Below are positions 1 through 10,600 of a stretch of 33,334 bases of DNA, piece by piece. The notes beneath the pieces were generated by a model that did no database searches, was not told the DNA's origin, and saw nothing but the letters and a program-made list of their open reading frames with translations. The DNA lies in assembly GCA_946538525.1 (NCBI GenBank), contig CAMNGU010000015.1:1-33334 (forward strand), given 5' to 3'. The stretch is from an uncultured Lachnospiraceae bacterium (GTDB taxonomy: Bacteria > Bacillota > Clostridia > Lachnospirales > Lachnospiraceae). Position numbers and translations under genes: made by a program. The stretch's first letter is position 1, and every line of letters starts with the position of its first letter.

Positions 1-53
1 CCCCGACCTTCTGGTCCGTAGCCAGACGCTCTATCCAGCTGAGCTAAGAACGC
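1..53 (-). tRNA. tRNA-Arg (anticodon ACG), 3' part cut off by window edge
   Basis: On the minus strand the sequence starts with the acceptor strand GCGTTCT, followed by a D-arm of the AGCTCAGCTGGATAGAGC type. The anticodon stem TCTGG/CCAGA encloses the seven-base loop CTACGGA, so the anticodon is ACG, which reads CGN arginine codons after A34 is converted to inosine. The variable region AGGTC and the first G residues of the T-arm are visible before the window ends. The T-arm and the 3' acceptor strand lie outside. It is 20 bases downstream of the phosphopantetheinyl transferase stop codon. Confidence 0.93.
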
Positions 54-73
54 ATTTAAATGTACAGCGTGTG

Positions 74-865
74 TTATAATAACACTTCCACCCGCTCAAT
101 GTCAAGTATTAACTTAGGATTCTCTGCACATATGGTCAAACTATAGTCTCCATCATCAAGTCGAAGGGTGACAAAATGATATTCTTTCCCCTGTAAATCA
201 TACCCATTTCGGTCCCCATCCTTCACAGAAACTATCACTCCTTCACTGGTTTTGGAGCCCTCTTCATAGCACTTTGTCCTACTTCCCTCAAAGCTTCCCA
301 GAGATGTATTTATCCCGGTTCCTACACACTTAAGAAAAGCTTCCTTCACGGTCCACACATCCCTAAATCTGTATTGATTTATATTCAAATTGCCTAAGTT
401 CTTAGTAATATATTCCACTTCATCAGGAGCAAAAAACCTCTTTGTTACTTTGAAATCCTTGTCATCCTTATTCTCCACATCGATTCCTACCGGCGTTTCT
501 CCTATAACAACTGCCACATAATCTCCAGAATGAGAAATGTTATAATATATTTTATTATTATTTTTATTTAGTTTATCATGCACATAAAAATTTATGACAG
601 TTTCGTTTGCAGGATTCGTTTTTAGATTTTCTTCTGGATATAGCTCCCTAAAGTCCCATTTTACTTCACTTATATCTATATTCAGGTATCTGGAAATTGC
701 AATATCAAGAAGCCTGCCTGCCGCAATACTTTGGAGCCTTGAATCCTGCGGTTTTATCTTCTGTGCCTTTTCCTTACGCCATTCAGGGAGAAGTCCAAAT
801 ATTTTAGACTCCTCCCGAAGCATTATTTCTTTATCAATTTTATAAAGATAAACTTTTTCTTTCAT
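74..865 (-). CDS. 4'-phosphopantetheinyl transferase, Sfp type
   Basis: Enzymes of this superfamily move the phosphopantetheine arm of coenzyme A onto a serine of acyl or peptidyl carrier proteins. The two diagnostic motifs are present: PVGIDVE near residue 125, whose Asp binds magnesium, and WTVKEAFLK near residue 172, whose Glu and Lys are catalytic. At 263 residues it has the two-lobed Sfp length rather than the roughly 120 residues of AcpS. No polyketide or peptide synthetase gene is visible, so the carrier protein it serves cannot be named. The start follows a weak A-rich Shine-Dalgarno region (AAAAAGAATAAT). A palindromic repeat lies 36 bases upstream of the start codon. The gene follows fruR but is separated from it by that repeat, so it may have its own promoter. 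Confidence 0.88.
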   Translation of the reverse strand: MKEKVYLYKIDKEIMLREESKIFGLLPEWRKEKAQKIKPQDSRLQSIAAGRLLDIAISRYLNIDISEVKWDFRELYPEENLKTNPANETVINFYVHDKLNKNNNKIYYNISHSGDYVAVVIGETPVGIDVENKDDKDFKVTKRFFAPDEVEYITKNLGNLNINQYRFRDVWTVKEAFLKCVGTGINTSLGSFEGSRTKCYEEGSKTSEGVIVSVKDGDRNGYDLQGKEYHFVTLRLDDGDYSLTICAENPKLILDIERVEVLL

Positions 866-896
866 ATTATTCTTTTTACGATTATTTTTTTATATT

Positions 897-932
897 ATGA
901 TGTGGGTGTCAAAAGTACCTTTTGACACCCAC
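897..932. repeat. Dispersed palindrome, copy 1
   Basis: A perfect inverted repeat with 14-base arms (GTGGGTGTCAAAAG and its complement) around a TAC loop. Positions 897-929 are identical to 33285-33317 at the far end of the window. The T-rich stretch just before both copies on the plus strand is also similar. Neither side has the uninterrupted T-run of an intrinsic terminator. On both strands the arm contains TTGACA. The copy lies between fruR and the phosphopantetheinyl transferase gene, so it could be a protein-binding site, a transcript-end structure or a small mobile repeat. Confidence 0.85.
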
Positions 933-955
933 TTAAGAATATTCGGTTAAGAATT

Positions 956-1705
956 TTACACAATCTTCATATCCACAATACTGCTGTACTGTTCTCCAGG
1001 ATACTTATCTGTGATTATAAATGTACCGCCAAAATCTGAAAATGTAACCGCTGACGACAGGCCAAACTTGTCATGATCTGCAAGAATGTACCTTTCCCCC
1101 ATCTGAGTATTTTCGATAGCCACTCTCTTGATAAGCGCTTCCCTTACATCCGGGGTAGTATAGCCCAGCTTCACATTCACTCCATTAGTACCAAAGAACC
1201 CCTTTGTAAAATGATACTTCTGAATGTGGAGAATTGCATCCGCCCCCACGATAGCCTCAGTATTTTCCTTAAGTTCTCCGCCGATTAAAAGGACCTTAAA
1301 TCCCTTTCGCACCAGGTCTTTCGCATGAGAAACCGCATTGGTCACATAAGTAGCCTTTCTCTCGGTAATAAACGCAACCATATACTGTGTGGTAGATCCT
1401 GAATCAATGAACACACAATCTCCCGGCATTATAAGGGACGCTGCATATTCAGCTATTCTTAGCTTCTCCTCCTGATTTACCGATTCTTTAGCGAGCATTG
1501 ACATTTCCACAGTAGAATATGTCTTATCCAGTTTCACTGCCCCACCGTGAACCTTAACCAGCCTTCCCTCTCGACTGAGAGCCTGAATATCTCTTCTTAT
1601 AGTCGATTCCGAAACTCCAAACTGCTTTGACAGCTCCTGAACAGTAACGGTCTTCTTATCATTTACTATATCAACTATTTGAGTTTTTCTTTCCTCTGTA
1701 AGCAT
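956..1705 (-). CDS. fruR: DeoR-family transcriptional regulator of the fructose operon
   Basis: DeoR-family repressors bind DNA through an N-terminal helix-turn-helix and sense sugar phosphates with a C-terminal ISOCOT-like domain. The N-terminus (TVQELSKQFGVSESTIRRDIQ, then LVKVHGGAV) is the family signature. The C-terminal half carries the sensor pattern IDSGSTTQYM and later ADHDKFG. The ORF track starts at a GTG (1714), but the AGGTGA ribosome binding site sits six bases before the ATG at 1705, giving MLTEERK, the usual DeoR beginning, and 249 residues. It is the last gene of the fruK-EIIC-fruR unit. The expected effector is fructose 1-phosphate (inference from the neighbouring fruK). Confidence 0.88.
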   Translation of the reverse strand: MLTEERKTQIVDIVNDKKTVTVQELSKQFGVSESTIRRDIQALSREGRLVKVHGGAVKLDKTYSTVEMSMLAKESVNQEEKLRIAEYAASLIMPGDCVFIDSGSTTQYMVAFITERKATYVTNAVSHAKDLVRKGFKVLLIGGELKENTEAIVGADAILHIQKYHFTKGFFGTNGVNVKLGYTTPDVREALIKRVAIENTQMGERYILADHDKFGLSSAVTFSDFGGTFIITDKYPGEQYSSIVDMKIV

Positions 1706-1756
1706 TTCGTTCACCTAATTTCTTTGTTTTTTTATTTTTATATTTTTTTATTTTTC

Positions 1757-3355
1757 TTAATTTTCATATTTTTCATATTTTTCTAATTGATTTTTCTTGA
1801 GGAGTCCCAACATTACACAGGTAACAGCTGAGCCAACCAGCCAAGCCACAATAAACACTATTGGCTTTCCAGCTAAATTTACTACAAAAAGTCCGCCAAA
1901 TGGCACCGTCAGAGTACACTTAAACTGCGCCACTAAAAATCCAGCAACGCCTGCTCCCACCATGGTACAAGGAATCACTCTAAGAGGATCTGCTATAGCT
2001 ATTGGAGCCGCACCCTCTGTAATTCCCGAAATACCCATTAGGATGTTAGGAATTGCAGAACATCTTTCTTCCTTTGTGAATTTCTTTGAAAATATCAATG
2101 ATGCCAACGCAACACCAACCGGAGGAACCATAGATCCAACCATTATTGCTGCCATAGCAATGTAGAAGGCTTGAACAGTGGAATCATTTGTATCCACTCC
2201 CCCTGCACCATATACCGACGCCACCGTCAGCATTCTAATGCCGAAGGCATATGCAGCTTTATTAAATGGGCCATCTAGATCTACGGCTATCATAGCCCCA
2301 AGTATAAGTCCAAGAAACGCAACCATTCCAGAATCTGATAGGTTTGTCAACATACTTAACAATCCACCATTTATAAGGCCAATAACAGGATTAAAAATAA
2401 AGCACATAGTTAAGCCTACTAAAAGGCTTCCAACAATCGGATAGATAATCGTAGTTTTTATAGCTTCTGCTGAGTCAGGCATATCTTCGCACATTTTCTG
2501 AAGTCCTAGCGCTATAAATCCCGCAAGAAAACCTGCCACAATTCCGCCAATAACCCCTGATCCGGTATACCCACCATAAGGCTGTTCGAAAGCCCATTTT
2601 GAAAGTACATCACTAAAGCCATCTAAAGCCTTTCCATCTACAAATACGCCTTCAACAAATGAATAACCGGCCAGAGACGCATTTCCTAAAGAAGCAATCA
2701 CACCACCTATAAAACCAATCGCAAGTCCCGATTTTCCAGCAATAGCTTTAGCAATATACCCTGCAAGAACAGGTATCACCATTCCCATCGTCAGTTCGCC
2801 CAAATATTTCAGTATGGCCGCCAAAGGTGTCACACTTCCAAATCCGTTTTCTCCCACCGAACTGTATCCAGAAACGGTATCTATGATAAAAGCTAAGGCT
2901 ATAAGAATGCCACCACCAATCACAAATGGAAGAATATGAGACATGCCACAATTCAGCCAAGAATAAATCTTCTGAACCACCCCGTTTTTCTTCACAGGCT
3001 CAGCCGGTTTTACGACTTTTTCTTGAGGAGCATCCTTAGTTTCTTCAGCCGCTTTTTCCGTCTCTTTTGAAGTTTCTTGCGAAGTTTCTTTTAATTCTTC
3101 TTTAGACTCTTCAGCTTGATTTTCAGCCCCTGATTCAGCTTGATTTTCAGCCGCTTTACTCTCTTCTGTAGTTTCCTTAGCTTCTTCTGCAGTCTCTTCA
3201 GACTTTTCCAAAGTTTCTTCTTTCGCATCAGCCAGAAACTCATCAGCCTTACTTATTCCTTCGGCTATTTTCTTCTCCTCAGTTTCTGCATCCGCATTTT
3301 TTTCAAGGTTAACAATCTCTCCTTCACCATTCTCTTTTTTCAATTCGTCCTGCAT
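1757..3355 (-). CDS. PTS fructose-type EIIC permease with Glu-rich N-terminal extension, no EIIA/EIIB
   Basis: The C-terminal 400 residues form the membrane channel of a fructose-family phosphotransferase permease. It starts with MSHILPFVIGGGILIALAF and ends with the conserved substrate-site region GISGITEGAAPIAIADPLRVIP, with about nine hydrophobic segments. Family members usually carry EIIA and EIIB domains ahead of this. Here the first ~125 residues are instead a low-complexity region rich in Glu, Lys, Ala, Ser and Thr, probably helical and soluble, with no EIIB cysteine loop and no EIIA histidine. Phosphoryl transfer must then come from separate proteins not encoded in this window. The start was moved from 3376 to the ATG at 3355 because AAAGGGGGAT lies just upstream of it. 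The gene is between fruK and fruR on the same strand. Confidence 0.87.
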   Translation of the reverse strand: MQDELKKENGEGEIVNLEKNADAETEEKKIAEGISKADEFLADAKEETLEKSEETAEEAKETTEESKAAENQAESGAENQAEESKEELKETSQETSKETEKAAEETKDAPQEKVVKPAEPVKKNGVVQKIYSWLNCGMSHILPFVIGGGILIALAFIIDTVSGYSSVGENGFGSVTPLAAILKYLGELTMGMVIPVLAGYIAKAIAGKSGLAIGFIGGVIASLGNASLAGYSFVEGVFVDGKALDGFSDVLSKWAFEQPYGGYTGSGVIGGIVAGFLAGFIALGLQKMCEDMPDSAEAIKTTIIYPIVGSLLVGLTMCFIFNPVIGLINGGLLSMLTNLSDSGMVAFLGLILGAMIAVDLDGPFNKAAYAFGIRMLTVASVYGAGGVDTNDSTVQAFYIAMAAIMVGSMVPPVGVALASLIFSKKFTKEERCSAIPNILMGISGITEGAAPIAIADPLRVIPCTMVGAGVAGFLVAQFKCTLTVPFGGLFVVNLAGKPIVFIVAWLVGSAVTCVMLGLLKKNQLEKYEKYEN

Positions 3356-3416
3356 TATATCCCCCTTTTCATACATTTATATAGCCAGTCTATCATCTCA
3401 ATACACTGCCAGTCAT

Positions 3417-4358
3417 TTAAGCAAATGAATTATATAGCTTTTCTACTTCCACCTTCGTTGCAAGAAATTCCGAATATGCGCTTGCCGAACCTGTACAAAG
3501 TCCCAGTTTAAACGCATGATATAATCTGCTGTCCGAAGAATCATTCTCCGGCTTTACTATATCCTCCGGCTTTAGATATCCGGCAATAAATCCAGCCACC
3601 ATGGAATCACCTGCTCCGACACCATTTATCAATTCACCTTTTGGAGCCTCCCTTATATACTCTTCTCCGTTAGAGCTTACAAATACCGCGCCATCTCCAG
3701 CAAGAGACACGATAACATTTTCCGCTCCCAGCTCTATCAGTTTCTTCGCATACGGCACAACGCTTTCTCTGGTTTCAAGGTCAACTCCAAACAATTCCCC
3801 CAGCTCATAATTATTTGGCTTAATGAGAAATGGTTTAAACTTCAGAACATTCATAAGAAGCTTTTTGGTTGCATCCACAACTATCCTGATGCCTTTTCCC
3901 TGAAGCCTTTCCATTATGTCGCTATACATAGTTTCAGGCATACTTGAAGGTATACTGCCAGCCAAAACCAGAGTATCACCTTCCTTCAGGTTATCCAGCT
4001 TCTCATATAGTTTTTCTATATCTTTTTCTGAGACCACCGGCCCCATACCATTTATCTCTGTGCCCTCAATAGATTTCAGCTTTACATTTATTCGGGAGCA
4101 GCCTTCACTTATTCTTATTTCTTCCGACCTGATACCGCTCTCCTGAACTCTTTTAGTTATCTCTTCACCAATAAAACCTGCAGAGTAATAGATAGCAGAA
4201 TTCTTAATGCCAAGATTATTCAAAACAATAGAAACATTTATGCCTTTACCTCCAGGCAGTGTTAGTTCCGATGTTGTCCTATTGGTTACTCCCAGCTTAA
4301 AGTCATCCACATCCACTATATAATCCAGTGAAGGGTTAAATGTTACAGTATAAACCAC
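3417..4358 (-). CDS. fruK: 1-phosphofructokinase (PfkB family)
   Basis: It phosphorylates fructose 1-phosphate, the product of fructose PTS import, to fructose 1,6-bisphosphate. The PfkB signatures are present: GGKGINVS near residue 35 for substrate binding, and GVGAGDSMVAGF near residue 247, whose Asp is the catalytic base. The N-terminus VYTVTFNPSLDYIV is typical of FruK and LacC. The start is set at the GTG at 4358 because GGGGAGG lies six bases upstream. The ORF-track start at 4373 lies inside this ribosome binding site. This gives 313 residues, the usual length. It is the first gene of the fructose operon and is preceded by a good sigma-A promoter and candidate FruR operators. Tagatose-6-phosphate kinase is the main alternative, but the EIIC neighbour favours fruK. 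Confidence 0.92.
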   Translation of the reverse strand: MVYTVTFNPSLDYIVDVDDFKLGVTNRTTSELTLPGGKGINVSIVLNNLGIKNSAIYYSAGFIGEEITKRVQESGIRSEEIRISEGCSRINVKLKSIEGTEINGMGPVVSEKDIEKLYEKLDNLKEGDTLVLAGSIPSSMPETMYSDIMERLQGKGIRIVVDATKKLLMNVLKFKPFLIKPNNYELGELFGVDLETRESVVPYAKKLIELGAENVIVSLAGDGAVFVSSNGEEYIREAPKGELINGVGAGDSMVAGFIAGYLKPEDIVKPENDSSDSRLYHAFKLGLCTGSASAYSEFLATKVEVEKLYNSFA

Positions 4359-4388
4359 TTTTCTCCTCCCCATTCAAAAAACATCACT

Positions 4389-4449
4389 TTCAAGCATTTA
4401 ATATGCTGATATTTCGATTATATAAGCAGTTTCGTGCAAATTCAAGCAT
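4389..4449 (-). promoter_or_regulatory. fruK promoter with two TTCAAGCAT candidate FruR operators
   Basis: On the minus strand a -35 TTGAAT (4440-4445) and a -10 TATAAT (4417-4422) are separated by exactly 17 bases. The nonamer TTCAAGCAT (plus strand) occurs at 4389-4397, downstream of the -10, and again at 4441-4449, overlapping the -35. The spacing is 52 bases, about five helical turns. The downstream copy is also half of an imperfect dyad, CAAGCAT/ATGCTG. Placement over and below the promoter is what a repressor looping or blocking site would look like. That FruR binds it is inferred. Confidence 0.6.
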
Positions 4450-4484
4450 CGCATCAAAAAATAAGAGCATAAAATAAAATGTTC

Positions 4485-4539
4485 CAAAAAAAATATACGA
4501 GACCATCTGTCCCAAGTTTTTAGAACAAATGATCTCGTA
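4485..4539 (-). terminator. Intrinsic terminator of the giant adhesin gene
   Basis: Minus-strand hairpin with outer arms TACGAGA/TCTCGTA extended by an imperfect stem, directly followed by TATATTTTTTTT. It begins 17 bases after the adhesin stop codon. Confidence 0.85.
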
Positions 4540-4555
4540 CATTTTAAGTGTATAA

Positions 4556-4690
4556 TTATTTATCTAAGAATCTTTTTTTCTTAAGTCCAACAAATACTAT
4601 TCCTGCAAGTGACAGGGTCATAAGAACCACCATCAGTAACATGCATACTGTATCGCCAGTCTTTGCTGAACCTGTAGCTGTGTCATGAGA
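4556..4690 (-). other. Non-canonical cell-wall sorting signal of the adhesin
   Basis: The last 43 residues read TGSAKTGD, a hydrophobic stretch of about 22 residues, then KKKRFLDK. The order motif-helix-basic tail matches sortase substrates, and the TGD ending is common in clostridial sorting motifs. The usual LP or P before xTG is replaced by SA. Either the local sortase accepts this, or the protein simply stays membrane-anchored. Confidence 0.65.
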
Positions 4691-7600
4691 ATCTTTACCA
4701 GTAGTTACATTTGGAGTATTTGGAGCTTCCTTCTTCTCCTTATCTAACATGGTTACATTCTTTACAGCTGTTGTGGAACCATCACTTCCAATAAGCTGTA
4801 CATTTCCATCATTATCCAGCTTGAACTTAATATCTCCTGCAAGCTCATAGCCTTCTGGAGCTTCCTTCTCATGTAATGTATATACAGTATTTCTATTAAG
4901 TCCATAAAGAACAACTTCTTTATCTGTTGAAGCAAACTCGAATACTGTATTGCCCTTATCATCCAAAATTGCAAGCTTAGCTCCTACTAATGGACCGCCC
5001 TTCTCAGCCGTTTTAAGTATACCAATCTTAGTCATGGTATTATCCATTTCAGCCTTTGCAAGGGTAATATAACTTCCACTATCAAGTCTTCTTATCTCAG
5101 ACTCTCTTGTGTAGTTGATGGTTGACATCAGTGTTCCATCACCATTATTGCTTACCTGAACAACTGCATATATAGGCTGAGCTGTATAAAGGATGTTGCT
5201 TATCTGGCTGCTCTTGTCTTCCTCAATCTTATAAATATGAGTTCCAACATTTCTCATAGTATACTTAATACTATTAAATACAGCCTTGCCATCTTTATTG
5301 CTCTTTACAGTTTCTATATCAACAAACATTCCAGTTGCCGGATTATATTCAGAAAGCTTAAATGTAAACATATCCGCTTTCATCTCAGTCTTAATAACTG
5401 AATCATTAATATTCAGAACCTTCTTATCAACCGAAAGTTCCACCTGTCCGATTGCACCATATAGATTGATATAGTCTACATCGAAGGTAGCATTTCCATC
5501 TTTAAATGTTGTTCCATTAGTTACATCCTGAACATTACCTTCCTGAAGGCTTACGATAAGTATTCCATCACGGCCATCTTCAACCTTTGTAGTAATGAAA
5601 TATTCCTTATCATCATATGTATATCCTGGACGCTTATCATCCTTCTCAGCAACTCTATAATGATGAATTCCGACTGAATTCAGATCATATTCTATAGCAG
5701 GAAGTGTGGCGGTTTCACCGACCTTAACCTTGCCATCCTGAACAAGTGTCTCAGAACCATCATCTGCTATCTCATAAACCTCAACGGTAAACTCATTTCC
5801 TACTGCTTCACCCGCTGTAGTTTTATCATCATAAGCCACATCATCATCGGTAATCGCACTCTTCTTTGCAGATATCTCCAGCTGTCCTTTTGCCTCATAA
5901 AGGTTTATGAAGTCAAAAATATCAGTCTGTTCTGAAGTAGTAATAGAAAGCTGTCCATTTCCTAAACTATCATCAACCATTGCAGTAAGAGTAATCTGGG
6001 CTGCATCGTAAGTCACTCCGCCACGCCTGCTTGCCTCATCCGGAATAACCTCTGAAGCCACATACTGATATAAGCCAAGATCATCCTGAGTACTATTCTT
6101 AACATACTGGATGGTATCAAAGGTAATATCACCGTTAATATCACTCTTTCCGTTAAACACTCTTCCAGTTTCTACAAATGAATTGCTATTATAATCATAT
6201 TTACTCTCAACAGCCTTGAAGGAGAATTCGCCATCATCAAGAGTTCTTCCATTAAGTGTCTTAGTTCCAGAAAGATCAAGACTTCCCGTAGCTTCATATT
6301 CATTTATAAATGTTGCAGCTCTATTTGTATCTACTGTATATGTAAGCCCTGTACCTGAAGCACTTGCTCCAGTAACTGCGAAGTCTATACTTCCATCTCC
6401 ATGATCCTTAGCTTCGATAGATAATTCTATCTCAGTATCATCATATGTATATCCTTCATAATAATTTGAAGCATCCGCTCCACTTGGAATTCTTTCTTTA
6501 AGTACATAGTTATGAATTCCAAGATTTGAATCAACACCTGTTGCTGAACCAGTTACCGAGAAGTCAATTGGTGTAAATACAACCTTTCCAGTAGCATCAT
6601 TTGAACCTGTTGAAATCGGAGTGGTTCCCAGCTTACCATCTTTATCCTTCTCAAATATATCAAAGATAAATGTCTTAGTAGTTCTGTCTGATATATCTCT
6701 ACCTAAAAGCTGTTTACTAGCCTCAAATGTAACTGAACCTGTTGCTGAATATAAGTTTATAAAGTCTATAGTATTTGCAGCCTTTCCATCCTTACCAGTA
6801 ACAGTCTTAGTGATGTCCAACTGTCCATTAGAGCCCTCAGCTACTTTTACTACTGCAGTATAGCTGCTTGTATCGTAAGTAACAGAAGGTACCGGATTCT
6901 GAGTTGGAATAAGCTCATGAATCTCATAAGTAAATTCTTTTCCTATATCCGCTTCTGTATAGTTCTGAGTAAGATAAGTAATCTCACCATTTGCATGAAC
7001 TACACCAATAGGAATCGTCTGAGCAGCTGACACATTTCCGCTTCTATCTTTTACAGTTCTTTCAGCCACTATACTAAATTCATTATCAGCAAGAGTTCTT
7101 CCCACAAGAGTTTTAGTTCCTGTAAATGAAACACTTCCTGTAGCTGAATAAAGGTTGATAAAGTTAAAATTATCCGAATCTAAATTTGCTGATACTGACA
7201 GCTGTCCGTTACCCTTATCAGAAACGGTCACATTTACATCATATACTGTAGGATCATATGTATATCCATTTAACTTATAACTTGAATCTACCCCTCTTGG
7301 AATAACTTCCTTAACTCTATAATAATGTGTTCCTATATCACTATAATGATATGTCAGAGTTGGGAACTTAATTGCAGCTGTTGCACTGGCCTTTTCAGGG
7401 TCAAGTGGATCAACTGTCATAGTACTTGCAGCATTAACACCGCATGTATAAACAATCGGCTGTCCACTGGCATCCTGTTTTACGCCCTGTCTTCTACTAT
7501 CTGAGTACTCAGTTACAGTATACTCGAACTGATCTTCCCCAATAGTATGATTATTTAAAGTCTTTTTACCGCCAAATGTTATATTACCTACTGCATCATA

Positions 7601-10600
7601 CTCATTAATAATATCTACTGAAGCTTCTGTACCAGTGCGTCCCTGGTCATCTGTCACTTCTGCAGAAAGAGTTCCATCACCATTATCTGTTACATCAACA
7701 ACAATATTCTTTGGATCAGTATCATATGTAATGCCATCCTTAGTCTTGTTATTTCCATTTACTCCTTCAGGAGTGTTCTCTGTTATCTGATAGTAATGTT
7801 TTCCAACATCACTGATCTCATAATCTATTTTACTAAAGTTGTATGAAGATTCATTTGTTCCATATGAGGAACCACTTATATCCTTAGTCCACTCTTTGCC
7901 AGCAATAGCTGTACTATAAGTATTATCGGTATACTCCTTCATTGTAAGGCTAAATGTGTTGGCAGGAATCTGTCTGTTATACTTTTTCTTTCCTCCAACA
8001 GTTGCACTTCCTTTAGCTTCATAAACATTTACCATAGCCACAGGATCAGCAGATGATACTCCATTTTTACTATACTCTATGCTATCTATCTGAAGCTGAT
8101 TCGAACCATCCTTCGAAGTCTTTACAGTAACATAGATGCTATTGGTATCATATTTGATTCCATCAGCAACATATCCCTTTCTAGAGCTATTATATGCCGC
8201 GCTATCCGGTCTAACCTCTTCTATAATGAAGTATGAAGTTCCTTCCTTAACAATCTTCTGAGTTGAGAATTTTACCTTCTCATCATTATCTGTAGACTTT
8301 GTTTCAACCAGTGTACGCTGTGAAGATGTAGCACTTTGATATGGAATACTTATAAGGTTAAATGTAAAGTCTCCAGGATTTACTGTCTTTCTAACCTTAT
8401 TATCGCCATCCCCATCGCCATCACTATCAGCACCTGATGCCTCAAAATATTCCTTGGCAGTTTCGAGATTTACTTCAACATAATTATCTGTATATGTATT
8501 TATAAGTTCAAACTCAATATCATTATCTACAGGGCTGCCACCATATGTTGTAGAAGTAGCATAAAAATTGAAAGAGTTATTATTTGTTATATAAGCACCA
8601 TTATTTGCTGTTAAGATATAAGCCTTTCCTGGTACATTTGCATTTGTCTCTTCAACTGTATAACGGTCACTGGAATAATGCAGTCCGTGCAGTTTAAATC
8701 CACCAGTTACATTTTCAATTCTAATATCTGAATATGCCTGAGAATCCAGTCTATATTTATCAACAACAGAATTATATACAACAGTTGCCAGAATCTGACT
8801 ATTCAGTTTAACTCGGAAAGTCATACCATCTGGTTTAAGGATTGTTTCTCCTGTATCTGATACTGCATTCTTTAGAATCTGAAGACTAACATTTGCCGAG
8901 TTCTCAAAATTCAGTACATCCTTACCTGATTCATCAATTGTTCCTGTAAATGAATTTTCCTCAGTTCTTGTCTTTGCATCATTTCCAACCATATCAACAA
9001 CTTCGCAAGAGGTTAGATAATCATTATCTTTAACCTCTGTAACCTTATAGGTTGAGTCTGTTGGAATGTTGGAGATTTCCATCTTCTCATCATGTTTCAG
9101 ATAGAATACTGTACCATTTGAATATGTTCCTGTTGTAACTGTTCCATTAGCTTCTGTCTTTGTGAATATAAGCTTTCTGGTTACCAGTTTACCAGTAGAA
9201 TCTGTGATAAGCGCCGCAAATGAGAAGGACTTATCATCATGATTATCATCCGCATTTGTAACCTGCTTACTGATTTCAAGTCTTCCACTCTTAAATTCAT
9301 TTGGAACTTTAACAGCAGATAATCTTCCTGTATCATCTATTACAAGATCTCCACTAACAGAACCTGTGGCAGATACAACTCTACCCTTATCCAGTGTAAG
9401 TGTGTAAACTTCCTTTGTATTCTTGTATCCCTCTGGAACTACAGTCTCCTTCATATAAAGAGTAGTAACATTGGTAGGAAGCTCTATATTTCTAAATAAA
9501 ATATTTCCGTCTAATACATTATCATAAGTTGCTGTACCATCGGCAGAAGTAGAAAGCTCATCCTTCGCACTGGCAAGCACCTTTGTACATGCAGAGTCTG
9601 AGTAAAGCGTAAATTCTGCCCCTGTAAGAAGAGAATCTGTAGCCTTATCTGTCTTATGAATATCTAAGCCAAACTTCTGGTTGGATATCTCTATAACAGG
9701 AATGCTCTGAGTATCATCCAGCTTATTCTTAAGCTTGATCAGTTTATAGGAATCAACTGGAACCTGCGCTGGAACTGAACTATCATCCGGATAAGTTCCC
9801 AGCTCTGAAACATAGTAGTAGATTGGTGTAGCATCCAGAACATATCCGTCAGTATTTTCAACCTCTACCAACTTGTAGTAAGTTTCATTTTCAACCTTTA
9901 AGATAGGCTGAGTATTAACTACTGAATTTGCAATAGAAGCAACGCCATTACTATCTGTTTTAATCTTCTCATAGTTTGGATCACCGGTTGTTACTAACTG
10001 CCAGTTACCACTTACAAGCTTATATAAGTCAAATGTTGCCTCAAGAGAATTACTTACTGCATATTTATCAAACTTATGAAGGTCTATCTGATATACATAA
10101 GCATTAGATCCTTCGCTATACTCATACTTTAGAGTCTTATCAAGGATCTTGTCCTCTTTAGCAGTACAGTCATCCATTTTAGCCACATTCGAATATGTAA
10201 CTAATGTATTTGATGCTCCATCTATTCTGGAAGAATAAACAATACGATATTTATATGATAAATCCTTTATAAGGATAGCCAGCTTAAGTTCATTTGTATC
10301 CGGATCTATACTATGCTGATATTCTTCATTAGTTAGCTCTACCGCATTTACAAAATTATCACCTTTGTATTTATATACTTTTAAGCTGTCAGGTATAAGT
10401 GTCTGATTGGAAGACAACTGGTCAGTAACATTTATGGTATCTCCTACTTTGTAATCTTCCGTTGTTGTTGTTTCATTATCAGTACCAGCATTTACTGTTA
10501 CGATTTTCTTTGCATTTTCTGACTTTGGATTAACATCAATATAATACTTTGCTGTATACTGATTTGCATTATCTGCTGTTTCATCCAAATGCTTATCTAT

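Noticed and set aside
902-932. Palindrome copy 1 as a standard intrinsic terminator of fruR
   Set aside because: No T-run follows it on the minus strand (an A-rich stretch follows instead), and an identical core sits upstream of an unrelated gene.
3356-3376. Longer start of the EIIC gene (MYEKGDI)
   Set aside because: The AAAGGGGGAT ribosome binding site lies inside these codons and points to the ATG at 3355.
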